From NCBI RefSeq assembly GCF_010726645.1, contig NZ_AP022563.1, positions 3,348,001-3,412,000 on the forward strand: a stretch of DNA of 64,000 nt, in the 5' to 3' direction. The position numbers and the translations under genes are program-made. Source of the DNA: Mycolicibacterium duvalii (lineage in GTDB: Bacteria; Actinomycetota; Actinomycetes; Mycobacteriales; Mycobacteriaceae). This document shows, one piece after another, positions 18,718 to 27,675 of this stretch; within the stretch, counting starts at the first letter, position 1; every line of letters starts with the position of its first letter. The notes beneath the pieces were generated by a model that was given only the letters and a program-made list of their open reading frames with translations, had not been told where the DNA came from and made no database searches.

Positions 18718-20019
18718 CTAGTTGGCGGTGGGTGGCGGTGGCTCGTAGGGGTGGTACCACTTCCAGCCGGCGCGTTCGCCGGTCGGGCCGCGATAGGGCG
18801 GGACGTCGGGGGGTGGCTGGGTGGGTGGGCGGGCCAGGGAGCCGGGGCGTAGCGGTCGGCCTTGGCGGTCGGTGACGGTGATGGTCGGGGCGGGTCCGGT
18901 GATGGTGATGACCCCGCGGTGGTGTTGGCGGTGATGCCACGGGCACAGCAGCACCAGGTTGTCCAGCTCGGTGGCTCCGCCGTCCTCCCAGTGCTGCAGG
19001 TGATGGGCGTGCAGGCCGCGGGTGGCCCCGCACCCGGGCACCGCGCAGGTGCGATGGCGGTGCTCCAGGGCGCGGCGCAACCGTCGGCTGATGGTGCGGG
19101 TGCTGCGCCCGGACCCGATCGGTTCGCCGTGGCGTTGGAACCACACCTCGCAGGTGGCATCACAGCTCAGATAGCGGCGCTCGGCATCAGTGAGCAGCGG
19201 GCCCAGATGCAGCGAGGCGACCTTGTCCTTGACGTCGACGTGCACCACCACGGTGGTGCGCTGCCCGTGCGGGCGGGCCGCCACATCGGCGTCCCACCCC
19301 GCCTCGACCAACGCCGTGAACGCATCCACCCGCGTCGGCATCGGCGGCCGCACACCGACCGCATCCTCGTCCTCGTCCTCATCATCGCGAGGGGCGGCGT
19401 CGGCGGAGTCCTCACCGGCGTGGTCGCGTTTCCACTCGGCGATCAGCCCGTCGTGCTGGGACGCCAGCCCGGCCTCGAACGTCGCCGACTCAAGGGTCGA
19501 CAGCGTGATCGTCCACCGGATCAACTCACCCTTGGTGGTCTTGCTGATCCCGCGCTGGTGCTCACCGCGCGGCGCCGGCGCCGGTTGCGGCTCGACCTTG
19601 ACCGCCGTGCGCAACTGCGCCACCGTCATGTTCTCGGCCAACCCCGCATAGTGGGCATCGGAGCCCTGCCCGCCGCGCTGGGCGATCACCCCGACCTGAT
19701 CCAACGACAACCGGCCCTCCCGCAACAGGGCCGCACAGCGCGGGAACTCGGCCAGCCGGTCGGCGATCGCGGTCACGGTCTCGGCGTTGTTCGGCGAACA
19801 CCCGATCTTCCACGCCACCAACGCTTCGATCGACCGGCACCCGGTGTTGCCCCACAACCGGTCCCCGTCGATCTGGGCCACGATCTCCACAATCCGGCCA
19901 TCGATGGCATTGCGCTGACCCGTCAACTCCGACAACTCGTCGAACAACGCATCCAACCGAGCCGCCCGACTCGACGCAGGCTCGACCTCGTCATCGGCCA
20001 ACAGCGCGGTGGAAGACAT
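18718..20019 (-). CDS. DUF222/HNH endonuclease domain protein (13E12 repeat family)
   Basis: A 433-residue member of the mycobacterial 13E12 family. The N-terminal DUF222 domain includes LDALFDELSELTGQRNAIDGRIVEIV and LWGNTGCRSIEALVAWKIG. A very acidic spacer follows (DDEDEDEDAVG). The C-terminal HNH nuclease has RTCAVPGCGATRGLHAHHLQHWEDGGATELDNLVLLCPWHHRQHH with the expected cysteines and histidines. The tail is proline rich. ATG 20019 is preferred over TTG 20031. Such genes are repeated across mycobacterial genomes and often mark rearrangement sites; here it borders an IS110 element. Confidence 0.88.
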   Translation of the reverse strand: MSSTALLADDEVEPASSRAARLDALFDELSELTGQRNAIDGRIVEIVAQIDGDRLWGNTGCRSIEALVAWKIGCSPNNAETVTAIADRLAEFPRCAALLREGRLSLDQVGVIAQRGGQGSDAHYAGLAENMTVAQLRTAVKVEPQPAPAPRGEHQRGISKTTKGELIRWTITLSTLESATFEAGLASQHDGLIAEWKRDHAGEDSADAAPRDDEDEDEDAVGVRPPMPTRVDAFTALVEAGWDADVAARPHGQRTTVVVHVDVKDKVASLHLGPLLTDAERRYLSCDATCEVWFQRHGEPIGSGRSTRTISRRLRRALEHRHRTCAVPGCGATRGLHAHHLQHWEDGGATELDNLVLLCPWHHRQHHRGVITITGPAPTITVTDRQGRPLRPGSLARPPTQPPPDVPPYRGPTGERAGWKWYHPYEPPPPTAN

Positions 20020-20125
20020 GACCCCATACAAGCAGCAGGGTCCGACATTTAGCTTTGGAGTGTGAGTTCGCGGGCGGGCCGAACGTCCGACTGGGACGCG
20101 TGGTGATCCCTGAGATTTGAGTGGT

Positions 20126-20270
20126 CCGCTCGCGAGCTCGGTGGCTGGTCGAGCGGTGTCCTTGTTCGGGAACTTGGAGCCAGCCGGTCGGTGTGGACTC
20201 CTGCTTAGGGAATGTCTGGGCCACAGCCGCGATGGTCAGCCACCTGGGTGAATAGGGATTGATGGCTGAC
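20126..20270 (+). ncRNA. Candidate IS110 bridge RNA region
   Basis: IS110-family elements are known to encode a bridge RNA in the non-coding end upstream of the transposase. This region has the expected self-complementarity: CCGCTCG (20126-20132) with CGAGCGG (20150-20156), GGTGGCTG (20140-20147) with CAGCCACC (20237-20244), and GTCAGCCA (20235-20242) with TGGCTGAC (20263-20270). Some of these pairings exclude one another. No target or donor guide loops could be assigned without the insertion site. Confidence 0.4.
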
Positions 20271-20284
20271 AGGAGCACACAACG

Positions 20285-21678
20285 ATGGCATGGACATTAG
20301 GAATCGACGTAGCGGTGCGCGCGGCGCATCAAGCGACGCTGGCCCGCGACGGGACCACGGTATGGCGGGGCCGGAAATTCTCGACCCGGCCGGCGGACTT
20401 GGAGCGGTTGTGGGCCGATCTGTTCCTGGCCGACGCCACGGACGTGACCGTGGTGGTCGAGCCGACCCGTAACGCATGGATCGTGCTGGCCGAGTGGTTC
20501 CGCCGCCGCGGCGCCCGGGTGGTGATGGTGCCTACCACCCAATCGGCGGATCTGCGCAAGTACTACCCAAGCACACCAAGAACGATCGCATCGACTCCGA
20601 GCTGCTGGCCCGGCTGCCGCTACTTCATCCCGAAGGGTTGCGCGAGTATTCCGGCCAGGGACCGGCAGACCCGTTGCGGCGCTTGGTCCGACAGCGCTCC
20701 ACCATGATCAAACGCCGGGTGGCGGTGTATTCACGGCTCGATGCGCTCGTCGAGCTCCTCGGGCCAGCGTGGTATGCGGTGCTCGGCTCGAACTACGGCA
20801 ACGCGGCGTTGGAGTTCCTCGCCCGCTACGCCGACCCGAATACGGTGATCCGACTCGGCCAGGGACGTCTGAGCCGGTTTCTGATCGCCCGGTCCCGCGG
20901 CGCGTGGCGCGAGGACCACGCCGCCGGACTCATCGTCGCAGCCAAGGAAACCCTCATGCTGTGGGGACCCGACGGGATGAACTTCGCCGAACTGGGCGAC
21001 GACATCGCCCACGAGGCCGAACAGGCGCTGTTTTTGACCCGGCAGATCAAGCAGATCGATGAACGGGTCGCGAACCTCTACGCCGACGCCGACCCCAAGG
21101 CAATCGTGGCTTCTGCTCCCGGTGTCGGACCGGTCATCAGCGCCGTGATCGCTGGGCGGATCGGTGATCCTCACCGGTTCACCTCACTGGCCGCGATCCG
21201 CGCCTACACCGGACTGGTCCCCAAGGTCAGCCAGTCCGGGCTGAGCAAGGTCGAATCCTCGATCACCAAGGCCGGCGACCCCCTGCTGCGCGAAATGCTA
21301 TACACCGCCGCTGATCAAGCCCGCAAGATCGACCCGCAGATCGCCGCGAAATACCAGCGACTGATGACCGGCGACCGCCACCACGACTCGGCGATCTGCC
21401 ACCTGGCCACCCTGCTGGTCACCCGGATCGCTACCTGCATGCGCAACGGCCAGCCCTACGTCCTACGCGATGTCGACGGCACCCCGATCACCGACGCTCA
21501 GGGCCGCAAGATCGTCAAAGAGCGCTACCAGATCCAACCCCGGCGCCGCGACAACATCCGTCACCAACGCATGCGCGACCGCCGCAAACAGGCGGCGGGC
21601 CAGGAGTCACAGGAGTCGCCAAGCGCTCCAACATCCAGGCCCGCCAAACACGAGCCTACGAGCCAACACGCCGTTTGA
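20285..21678 (+). pseudogene. IS110-family transposase, disrupted by a frameshift
   Basis: The N-terminal RuvC-like part (MAWTLGIDVAVRAAHQATL..., VVVEPTRNAWIVLAEWFRRRG) is in one frame up to about 20566. The continuation KHTKNDRIDSELLARL and all the rest is in the -1 frame. The junction reads ...RKYY then CCAAGCAC, as expected if one base is missing before CC at 20567. No slippery heptamer is evident, so a mutation or a sequencing error is more likely than programmed frameshifting. The downstream part is intact: APGVGPVISAVIAGRIGDPHRF and YTGLVPKVSQSGLSK carry the C-terminal Tnp_20 domain with the conserved serine. About 464 residues would result if repaired. Confidence 0.85.
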
Positions 21679-21732
21679 CATCCGTTAGGAACTCAATTCC
21701 GGCCCCTGCGCGGGCCGCCCAAGCGTGACGAG

Positions 21733-22374
21733 TTACCAGCTGTCCCAGTGGGTCAGCTGCTCGGCGGGCAGCCGGCGGGCACGGCGGAAATCGGTGCCCT
21801 TGGTATAGGCGATCGGGAATAGCCCGGCCTGGCTGTAGTTGTCGAACGGAATGCCGAGCAGGTCGGCGGCCTGGCGCTCGCCGTCCCCGAGCAGGTGCAA
21901 CGTGGTCCACGCCGAACCCAGACCGCGGGACCGCAGCGCCAGCATGAAGCTCCACACCGCCGGCAACAGCGACCCCCAGTACCCGGCGCTCTGCCCCGAC
22001 GGCGTCTCGGTGGGTTTGCCCTCCAGGCACGGGATCAACATCACGGGCACTTCGTGGAAGTGGTCGGCGAGGTAGCGCGCGGAGTCCTCCACCCGCGGAC
22101 GCTGCTCGTCGCGGATGTCACCGGTGGTCGGCTTCTCCAGGTTCAGATACGGCGTGGCGTTGGTGCGGTAGATCTCGGCGAGCGCCTTCTTCTTCTCCGC
22201 ATCCTCCACGAACACCCACTGCCAGCCCTGGTTGTTCGAGCCGGTCGGCGCCTGCAGCGCGATGTCCAGACACTCCATCAGCACCTCACGGGGCACCGGC
22301 TTGTCGAAGTCGAGGCGCTTGCGCACCGAACGGGTGGTGGTCAGGACCTCGTCTGCAGTCAGGTTCAGCGTCAC
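21733..22374 (-). CDS. Nitroreductase family protein (Rv3368c-like)
   Basis: A 213-residue FMN-dependent NAD(P)H oxidoreductase. It starts with a GTG giving VTLNLTADEVLTTTRSVRKRLDFDKPV, matching the Rv3368c start; a longer upstream reading lacks homology. Family features are the flavin-contacting TTRSVRKR, LQAPTGSNNQGWQWVFV, and LRSRGLGSAWTTLHLL. The end is EQLTHWDSW, as in the orthologue. The substrate is unknown. It is divergent from the SOUL gene, 53 bp away, and next to the right end of IS110. Confidence 0.9.
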   Translation of the reverse strand: MTLNLTADEVLTTTRSVRKRLDFDKPVPREVLMECLDIALQAPTGSNNQGWQWVFVEDAEKKKALAEIYRTNATPYLNLEKPTTGDIRDEQRPRVEDSARYLADHFHEVPVMLIPCLEGKPTETPSGQSAGYWGSLLPAVWSFMLALRSRGLGSAWTTLHLLGDGERQAADLLGIPFDNYSQAGLFPIAYTKGTDFRRARRLPAEQLTHWDSW

Positions 22375-22427
22375 CTGGCCGAGCTTACCGCCGCGTGAGG
22401 AGGCCACCGTTGGGGTAGACAGGAGGT

Positions 22428-23066
22428 GTGCTGAACATCAAAGAGGTTGTCTCGCAAGGCCTGGAGTTCGCTGGATCAGTCGTCGGGCTGCGCTGGGGAA
22501 CCGAGGAGCCGCGCTTCACCGTGCTCGACACCGTCGACCGCGACGGCACCAAGGTGGAAATCCGCCGCTATAACGACCGCATCGCCGCCGAGACCACGGT
22601 GGCCGCCGACGAGGACGCCGCCCGCAACGTCGGGTTCCGCCGGCTCGCCGGTTACATCTTCGGCGGCAACGACGGCGGACGAAAGATCGACATGACCGCG
22701 CCGGTGACCCAGCGCTCATCCGGTCAGAAGATCGCGATGACCGCGCCGGTGGCCCAGCAGACCGGTGGCGGTCCATCGACGATCCGGTTCTTCATGCCGT
22801 CGAAGTGGACGATGGAGACCCTGCCCAAACCGAACGACGAGCGGGTCCAGCTCGTCGAGGTACCCGGCGAGACCGTGGCGGTGCTGCGGTTCAGCGGAGA
22901 CCGCAGCCCCGCGGAGGTGGCGCGTCGCGTCGGTCTGCTGCGCGAGGCGCTGAGCGGCAGCGGCTACCAGCCCGCGGGCGAGCCGATGTCGTGGTTCTAC
23001 GATCCGCCCTTCACGCTGCCGTTCCGGCGGCGCAACGAGGTGGTGCTGCCGGTCACGCGCAGTTAG
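22428..23066 (+). CDS. SOUL heme-binding family protein
   Basis: A 212-residue protein with the SOUL/HBP fold: VEIRRYNDRIAAETTV, FRRLAGYIFGGN, the twice-occurring KIxMTAPV motif (RKIDMTAPVTQ and QKIAMTAPVAQ), RFFMPSKWTMETLPKPND, and the terminal YDPPFTLPFRRRNEV. Members bind heme or tetrapyrroles, with unclear function in bacteria. The start is GTG; AGGAGG ends just 1 nt before it, so the true start may differ slightly, but no other in-frame candidate is close. It converges on dnaE2 with a 4-bp overlap. Confidence 0.88.
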   Translation: MLNIKEVVSQGLEFAGSVVGLRWGTEEPRFTVLDTVDRDGTKVEIRRYNDRIAAETTVAADEDAARNVGFRRLAGYIFGGNDGGRKIDMTAPVTQRSSGQKIAMTAPVAQQTGGGPSTIRFFMPSKWTMETLPKPNDERVQLVEVPGETVAVLRFSGDRSPAEVARRVGLLREALSGSGYQPAGEPMSWFYDPPFTLPFRRRNEVVLPVTRS

Positions 23067-26000
23067 CGAAAGTCCCGCGACTTCGACGCGACCCGCAGTG
23101 TGAGCGGACCCATCCGGTCGGCGACCACCGTCACCGCGCCGGTGGCGTTCTGCACCACACCGCGCACCACCAGCGCCGCCGCCGTCTGCGCCAGCTTGCG
23201 GTGCCGGGACCACACTCCCGGTGTGCACAGCACGTTGACCATCCCGGTCTCGTCCTCGAGGTTGACGAACGTGACCCCCTGCGCGGTGGCCGGCCGTTGC
23301 CTGTGGGTCACCGCGCCGGCGACCAGGACCCGGGTTCCGTCGGGCACCGACAACAGCTGGTCGGCGGGCACCACCCCCATGGCAGCGAGGTCTTCCCGGA
23401 GGAACTGCGTGGGGAAGCGGTCCGGGGACACCCCGGTGGCCCACACATCGGCCGACGTCAGCTCCAACTCACTCATCCCGGGCAGCGCCGGGATGTGCGA
23501 TGCCGTCCCGACGCCCGGCAACCGGTCGGGGCGTTCGGTGGCGGCCGCACCCGCCGCCCACAGCCCCTCGCGGCGGGTGATGCCGAAACACCCCAGCGCT
23601 CCCGCGGTGGCCAGCGCCTCGGTCTGCGGCACCGTCAGCTGCACCCGACCGGTCAGGTCGAGCAGGGTTCGGAACGCGCCGTGGGCTTCTCGCTCTTGCA
23701 CCAGCCGCTCGGCCAGCTCGTCACCGATGTGGCGGACGCTGCCCAGGCCGAGCCGCACATCCAGTCCGCGGTTCTCCAGCGTGGCGTGGGCCAGGCTGGC
23801 ATTCACGTCGGGTCCGTGCACGGTGACGCCGTGGCGGCGCGCGTCGGCCACCAGTGACTGCGGCGAGTAGAAACCCATCGGCTGGGCGCGCAGCAGCGCA
23901 GCGCAGAACGCCGCCTGGTGGTGCAGCTTGAACCACGACGAATAGAACACCAGCGACGCGAAGCTCAACGAATGGCTCTCCGGGAAACCAAAGTTGGCGA
24001 ACGCCTCCAGCTTCTCGTAGATGCGCTCGGCCACTTCGCCGGTGATGCCGTGCAGCTCGGCCATCCCGTCGAAGAACCGGCCCCGCAGCCGGCGCATCTT
24101 CTCCGTCGACCGCTTGGAGCCCATCGCGCGGCGCAGCTGGTCGGCCTCGGCGGCGGAGAAACCGGCGCAGTCGACGGCCAGCTGCATCAGCTGTTCCTGA
24201 AACAACGGCACTCCCAATGTCTTCCGCAGCGCGGACTCCATCGACGGATGCTCGTAGGTGACCTTCTCCTGTCCGTTGCGGCGCTTGATGTACGGGTGCA
24301 CCGACCCGCCCTGGATCGGCCCGGGCCGAATCAGCGCCACCTCGACCACCAGGTCGTAGAACACCCGCGGCTTCAACCGCGGCAGCGTGGCCATCTGCGC
24401 GCGCGACTCCACCTGGAACACCCCGACCGAATCAGCGCGCTGCAGCATCTCGTACACCGCGGGCTCGGACAGGTCCAGCTTGGCCAGGTCGACCTCGATG
24501 CCCTTGTGCTCGCGCACCAGATCGATGGCGTAGTGCAGCGCCGAGAGCATCCCCAGGCCCAGCATGTCGAACTTCACCAGACCGATTGCCGCACAATCAT
24601 CTTTGTCCCACTGGAGCACACTGCGGTTCTCCATTCGCGCCCACTCGACCGGGCACACGTCGGCGATCGGGCGGTCGCAGATCACCATGCCACCGGAGTG
24701 GATGCCCATGTGCCGGGGCAGGTTCGAGATCTGCTTGGCCAGCTCGACCACCTGCTCGGGGATCCCTTCGGTGTGGGTCTCGTCGGTCAGCCTGCCCCAC
24801 TGACTGAACTGCTTGCTCCACGCGTCCTGCTGACCCTGCGAATACCCCAGGGCGCGCGCCATGTCGCGCACCGCGCTGCGGCCGCGGTAGGTGATCACGT
24901 TGGCGACCTGCGCGGCGTACTCCCGGCCGTAGCGCTGGTAGACGTACTGAATGGCGTTCTCGCGCAGGTCGGATTCGATGTCGACGTCGATGTCGGGTGG
25001 GCCGTCGCGGGCCGGGGACAGGAACCGTTCGAACAACAACTCGTTGGCGACCGGGTCCACGTTGGTGACCTTGAGCGCGTAACAGACCGCCGAGTTGGCC
25101 GCCGAGCCCCTGCCCTGGGCCAGGATGTTGTTGTCCCGGCAGAACCGGGTGATGTCGTGGACCACCAGGAAGTAGCCCGGGAAGTTCAGCTGCTCGATGA
25201 CCCGCAGCTCGTGCTCGATCTGGGCGTAGGCACGGGACGCGTGCGCGGGGGGACCGTACCGTTCCCGCGCCCCGGTCATCACCAGATGCCGCAGCCAACT
25301 GTTCTCGGTGTGACCGGAGGGGACGTCGAACGGCGGCAGTTGCGGCGCGATCAGGGACAGTGCGAACGCGCACTGCTCCCCGAGCTCGGCCGCCGCGGTC
25401 ACCACCTGTGGACAGTGGGCGAACACGCGGGCCATCTCGTCGCCGGACCGCAGATGCGACCCGCCCAGCGGGGCGAGGTGACCCGCGGCGTCGTCCATCG
25501 AGTTGCGGGCCCGGATCGCCGCCATCGCCATGGCCAGCCGACCCCGGCCGGGTTCGGCGAAATGCGCGGCGGTGGTGGCCACCACGCCCACTCCGAACCG
25601 GGGCGCCAGCGCGGCCAACGCGGCGTTGCGTTCATCGTCGAGCGGGTGGCCGTGGTGGGTGAGTTCGACGGTGACGCGTTCGGACCCGAAGCGGTCCACC
25701 AGGTCGGCCAGCGCGGCGGCTGCCCCGTCGGGCCCGTCCATAGCCAGTGCACGGCGGACGTGGCCCTTGCGGCAGCCGGTGAGGATCTGCCAGTGCCCGC
25801 CGGCGGCCTCGGTCAGCGCGTCGTAGTCGTAGCGCAGCACCCCCTTCTCCCCGCCGGCCAGATGCGCTGCGGCCAACTGCCGCGACAGCCGCCGGTAGCC
25901 TTCCGGTCCGCGGGCCAGTACCAGCAGGTGCGGGCCGGGCGGGTCGGGGTCGTCGGTGCGGCTGCCCCCGCCCAGCGACAACTCGGCGCCGAACACCGTG

Positions 26001-26359
26001 GCCATCTCGAGTTCCCTGGCGGCTTCGGCGAATCGCACCACCCCGTAGAGGCCGTCGTGGTCGGTCAGCGCGAGAGCCCGCAGACCCAGCCGGGCGGCTT
26101 CTTCGACCAACTCCTCCGGTGTGCTGGCGCCGTCGAGGAAGCTGTAGGCCGAGTGGGCGTGCAACTCGGCATACGGCACCGCCGAGTCCGGCCGCGTCGC
26201 GTCGCCGATGGACTCGTAACGGCCGCGTTTCCGTGACCAGGCGGGGCTGTCGCCGCCGTCGCCGACCTGCTCGTCGATCGGCCAGCCGGCCCGACGGGGT
26301 TTGCCCGTGAGCACGCGCTCCATCTCGCCCCAGCTCGGCGGACCGTTGTGCCAACCCAC
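23063..26359 (-). CDS. dnaE2: Error-prone DNA polymerase DnaE2
   Basis: C-family translesion polymerase of 1098 residues, orthologous to Rv3370c. The N-terminal PHP domain has YAELHAHSAYSFLDGAS and LTDHDGLYG. The palm has the GRGSAANSAVCYAL block and the catalytic aspartates in PDIDVDIES. Further typical parts are YRGRSAVRDMARALGYS, HSGGMVICDRP, NFGFPESHSLSFASLVFYSSWFKLHH and a C-terminal OB fold (VLVAGAVTHRQRPATAQGVTFVNLEDETG). In mycobacteria it carries out damage-induced mutagenesis together with ImuA' and ImuB, both encoded about 18 kb away in this window. A perfect LexA box lies 13 bp before its ATG. Confidence 0.97.
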   Translation of the reverse strand: MGWHNGPPSWGEMERVLTGKPRRAGWPIDEQVGDGGDSPAWSRKRGRYESIGDATRPDSAVPYAELHAHSAYSFLDGASTPEELVEEAARLGLRALALTDHDGLYGVVRFAEAARELEMATVFGAELSLGGGSRTDDPDPPGPHLLVLARGPEGYRRLSRQLAAAHLAGGEKGVLRYDYDALTEAAGGHWQILTGCRKGHVRRALAMDGPDGAAAALADLVDRFGSERVTVELTHHGHPLDDERNAALAALAPRFGVGVVATTAAHFAEPGRGRLAMAMAAIRARNSMDDAAGHLAPLGGSHLRSGDEMARVFAHCPQVVTAAAELGEQCAFALSLIAPQLPPFDVPSGHTENSWLRHLVMTGARERYGPPAHASRAYAQIEHELRVIEQLNFPGYFLVVHDITRFCRDNNILAQGRGSAANSAVCYALKVTNVDPVANELLFERFLSPARDGPPDIDVDIESDLRENAIQYVYQRYGREYAAQVANVITYRGRSAVRDMARALGYSQGQQDAWSKQFSQWGRLTDETHTEGIPEQVVELAKQISNLPRHMGIHSGGMVICDRPIADVCPVEWARMENRSVLQWDKDDCAAIGLVKFDMLGLGMLSALHYAIDLVREHKGIEVDLAKLDLSEPAVYEMLQRADSVGVFQVESRAQMATLPRLKPRVFYDLVVEVALIRPGPIQGGSVHPYIKRRNGQEKVTYEHPSMESALRKTLGVPLFQEQLMQLAVDCAGFSAAEADQLRRAMGSKRSTEKMRRLRGRFFDGMAELHGITGEVAERIYEKLEAFANFGFPESHSLSFASLVFYSSWFKLHHQAAFCAALLRAQPMGFYSPQSLVADARRHGVTVHGPDVNASLAHATLENRGLDVRLGLGSVRHIGDELAERLVQEREAHGAFRTLLDLTGRVQLTVPQTEALATAGALGCFGITRREGLWAAGAAATERPDRLPGVGTASHIPALPGMSELELTSADVWATGVSPDRFPTQFLREDLAAMGVVPADQLLSVPDGTRVLVAGAVTHRQRPATAQGVTFVNLEDETGMVNVLCTPGVWSRHRKLAQTAAALVVRGVVQNATGAVTVVADRMGPLTLRVASKSRDFR

Positions 26360-26371
26360 CGGACCAGTGTA

Positions 26372-26387
26372 TCGAACACACGTTCGA
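26372..26387. promoter_or_regulatory. LexA (SOS) box of dnaE2
   Basis: TCGAAC-ACAC-GTTCGA, a perfect match to the mycobacterial/Gram-positive SOS box with symmetric 6-bp halves. It sits 13 bp upstream of the dnaE2 start, in the 45 bp before the GGDEF gene's stop. Confidence 0.92.
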
Positions 26388-26404
26388 TATGGGCGGGAAG
26401 GGGA

Positions 26405-27577
26405 TCAGGCGGGGCGGTCCTCGCCGGGCCAGTCGCCGTTCGGGCCGTCGTCGTCCCCGCCCCCGCCGTCCTCGAGCGTCGGCCGGAGCACGTAGCGCAC
26501 CTGGTTGCCGCCGGCCATCCGGGCCTGCTCGATGGCCTGGGTGGCGATGCCGATCAGTTTGTCGAGTACCTCGTCGGGCGGCTCGGCGGCCAGCGGCGGC
26601 AGCGGGGTGCACACCACGCCGATGCTGGCCGTCAACCGCTGCGGGGTGGCGGCGATCGCGCCACGGATCCGCTCGACCAACGGCGACGCGTCGGCGGTGG
26701 TGAAGGTGTCGGCGATGAGGAAGTCGTCGTCGGAGACGTGGGCGACGATCGCGTTGTGTCGAACCGTCTCGCGCAGCGCCTGTCCCACCGCGACGCGGGC
26801 CCGGTTGCCCCCGCGCGCACCGGACAGGCCCAGCAGCAACGAGAAGCTGTCGATGTTCACCGCCACCACGACGAGGTATCGGTCATCGCTGCGGCTACGC
26901 GAGGCCAGCAGCGTCGCGACATCCCGGTAGAACGCATCGCGATGCCGCAAACCGGTCAGCTGCTCGATGTCGGCGTGGTCGGCGTCGGACTCGACGAGCC
27001 GGACCACGAGCCGGAAGGAGAACGCCGCGAAGACGTTGACCAGGATCACCACCGCCGCCGAGGTCAGTGCCACCGCGAGATCGGTCTGCGCGGCCCGGAC
27101 GAACAGCACGACGACGACCACGGCCAACACCGCCCAGGCCAGCGCGAGCAGGCGCGGGGTGTGAAAGCAGGTGACGTAGACACTGACTAGCACGAAGACG
27201 CTGGCGCTGAGAAAGCCGAACACCGGGTTTGCCGTGGTCAGCGCCATCAGCGCGACCACCGCGCAGCCGACCCCGACGCACAACAGTGACTGCAGCCGAC
27301 TCGGCCAACGGTCCCGCAGCCACATCCCGGCGGCGGCCAGCGCGGCCACGGCGATCACCACCGCCACGATCTGCAGGGCCACCCCTTGCGCGGTCTGGCG
27401 GCTGTAGACCAGCACCACGGGAACCAGGCCGAACACGGCCAGCGCCAACGCGACCAGCCTGCTGGCCACGGCCTGCAGGCCGCGAGCCGCCAGCGCGGCA
27501 GTGAACCAGTAATACTGATCGGCACGCCACAGTTCTGGCCGGACCACGCCGGCTAACGCTTCCCGCAAACGCTCCAT
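26405..27577 (-). CDS. Membrane GGDEF-domain protein with degenerate active site
   Basis: A 390-residue protein. The N-terminal half has about six hydrophobic segments (LVALALAVFGLVPVVLVY, ALQIVAVVIAVAALAAAGMW, LLCVGVGCAVVALMAL, VFGFLSASVFVLVSVYV, LLALAWAVLAVVVVVLFV, VALTSAAVVILVNVFAAFSF). The C-terminal half has the GGDEF fold entry DIEQLTGLRHRDAFYRDVATLL. At the catalytic position it reads HVSDDDFLI, so the GG(D/E)EF motif is SDDDF and diguanylate cyclase activity is doubtful; a receptor or structural role is possible. A glycine/aspartate-rich tail follows. The family is known; the function here is not. Confidence 0.8.
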   Translation of the reverse strand: MERLREALAGVVRPELWRADQYYWFTAALAARGLQAVASRLVALALAVFGLVPVVLVYSRQTAQGVALQIVAVVIAVAALAAAGMWLRDRWPSRLQSLLCVGVGCAVVALMALTTANPVFGFLSASVFVLVSVYVTCFHTPRLLALAWAVLAVVVVVLFVRAAQTDLAVALTSAAVVILVNVFAAFSFRLVVRLVESDADHADIEQLTGLRHRDAFYRDVATLLASRSRSDDRYLVVVAVNIDSFSLLLGLSGARGGNRARVAVGQALRETVRHNAIVAHVSDDDFLIADTFTTADASPLVERIRGAIAATPQRLTASIGVVCTPLPPLAAEPPDEVLDKLIGIATQAIEQARMAGGNQVRYVLRPTLEDGGGGDDDGPNGDWPGEDRPA

Positions 27578-27675
27578 CGCACCTCTATCCCCCCGTCAAA
27601 GCCTCCCCCAGCCAGATCACTGCCCCCGCTCACAGCGGAACGCTACCAGCGCAGCAAACGGTTTCCCAGGGTTGT

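Larger units (their letters stand above)
20032..21732 (+). mobile_element. IS110-family insertion sequence (ends approximate)
   Basis: The stretch between the HNH gene and the nitroreductase gene holds one IS110-type transposase frame with about 250 bp of non-coding DNA in front and about 50 bp behind. That layout, with a long 5' non-coding end and a very short 3' end, is that of IS110-group elements. No terminal inverted repeats are expected for the group, so the exact boundaries cannot be set from one copy; the coordinates given are the outer limits. Confidence 0.8.

Noticed and set aside
20555-20575. Programmed -1 frameshift in the IS110 transposase
   Set aside because: No slippery heptamer or downstream pseudoknot seen; IS110 transposases are normally single-frame, so a one-base loss is simpler.
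23918-26236. Long open frame (772 codons) on the plus strand inside dnaE2
   Set aside because: Exactly antisense to the strongly conserved DnaE2 frame; its translation is low-complexity Gly/Arg/Val/His-rich as expected for a high-GC shadow frame, with no domain.
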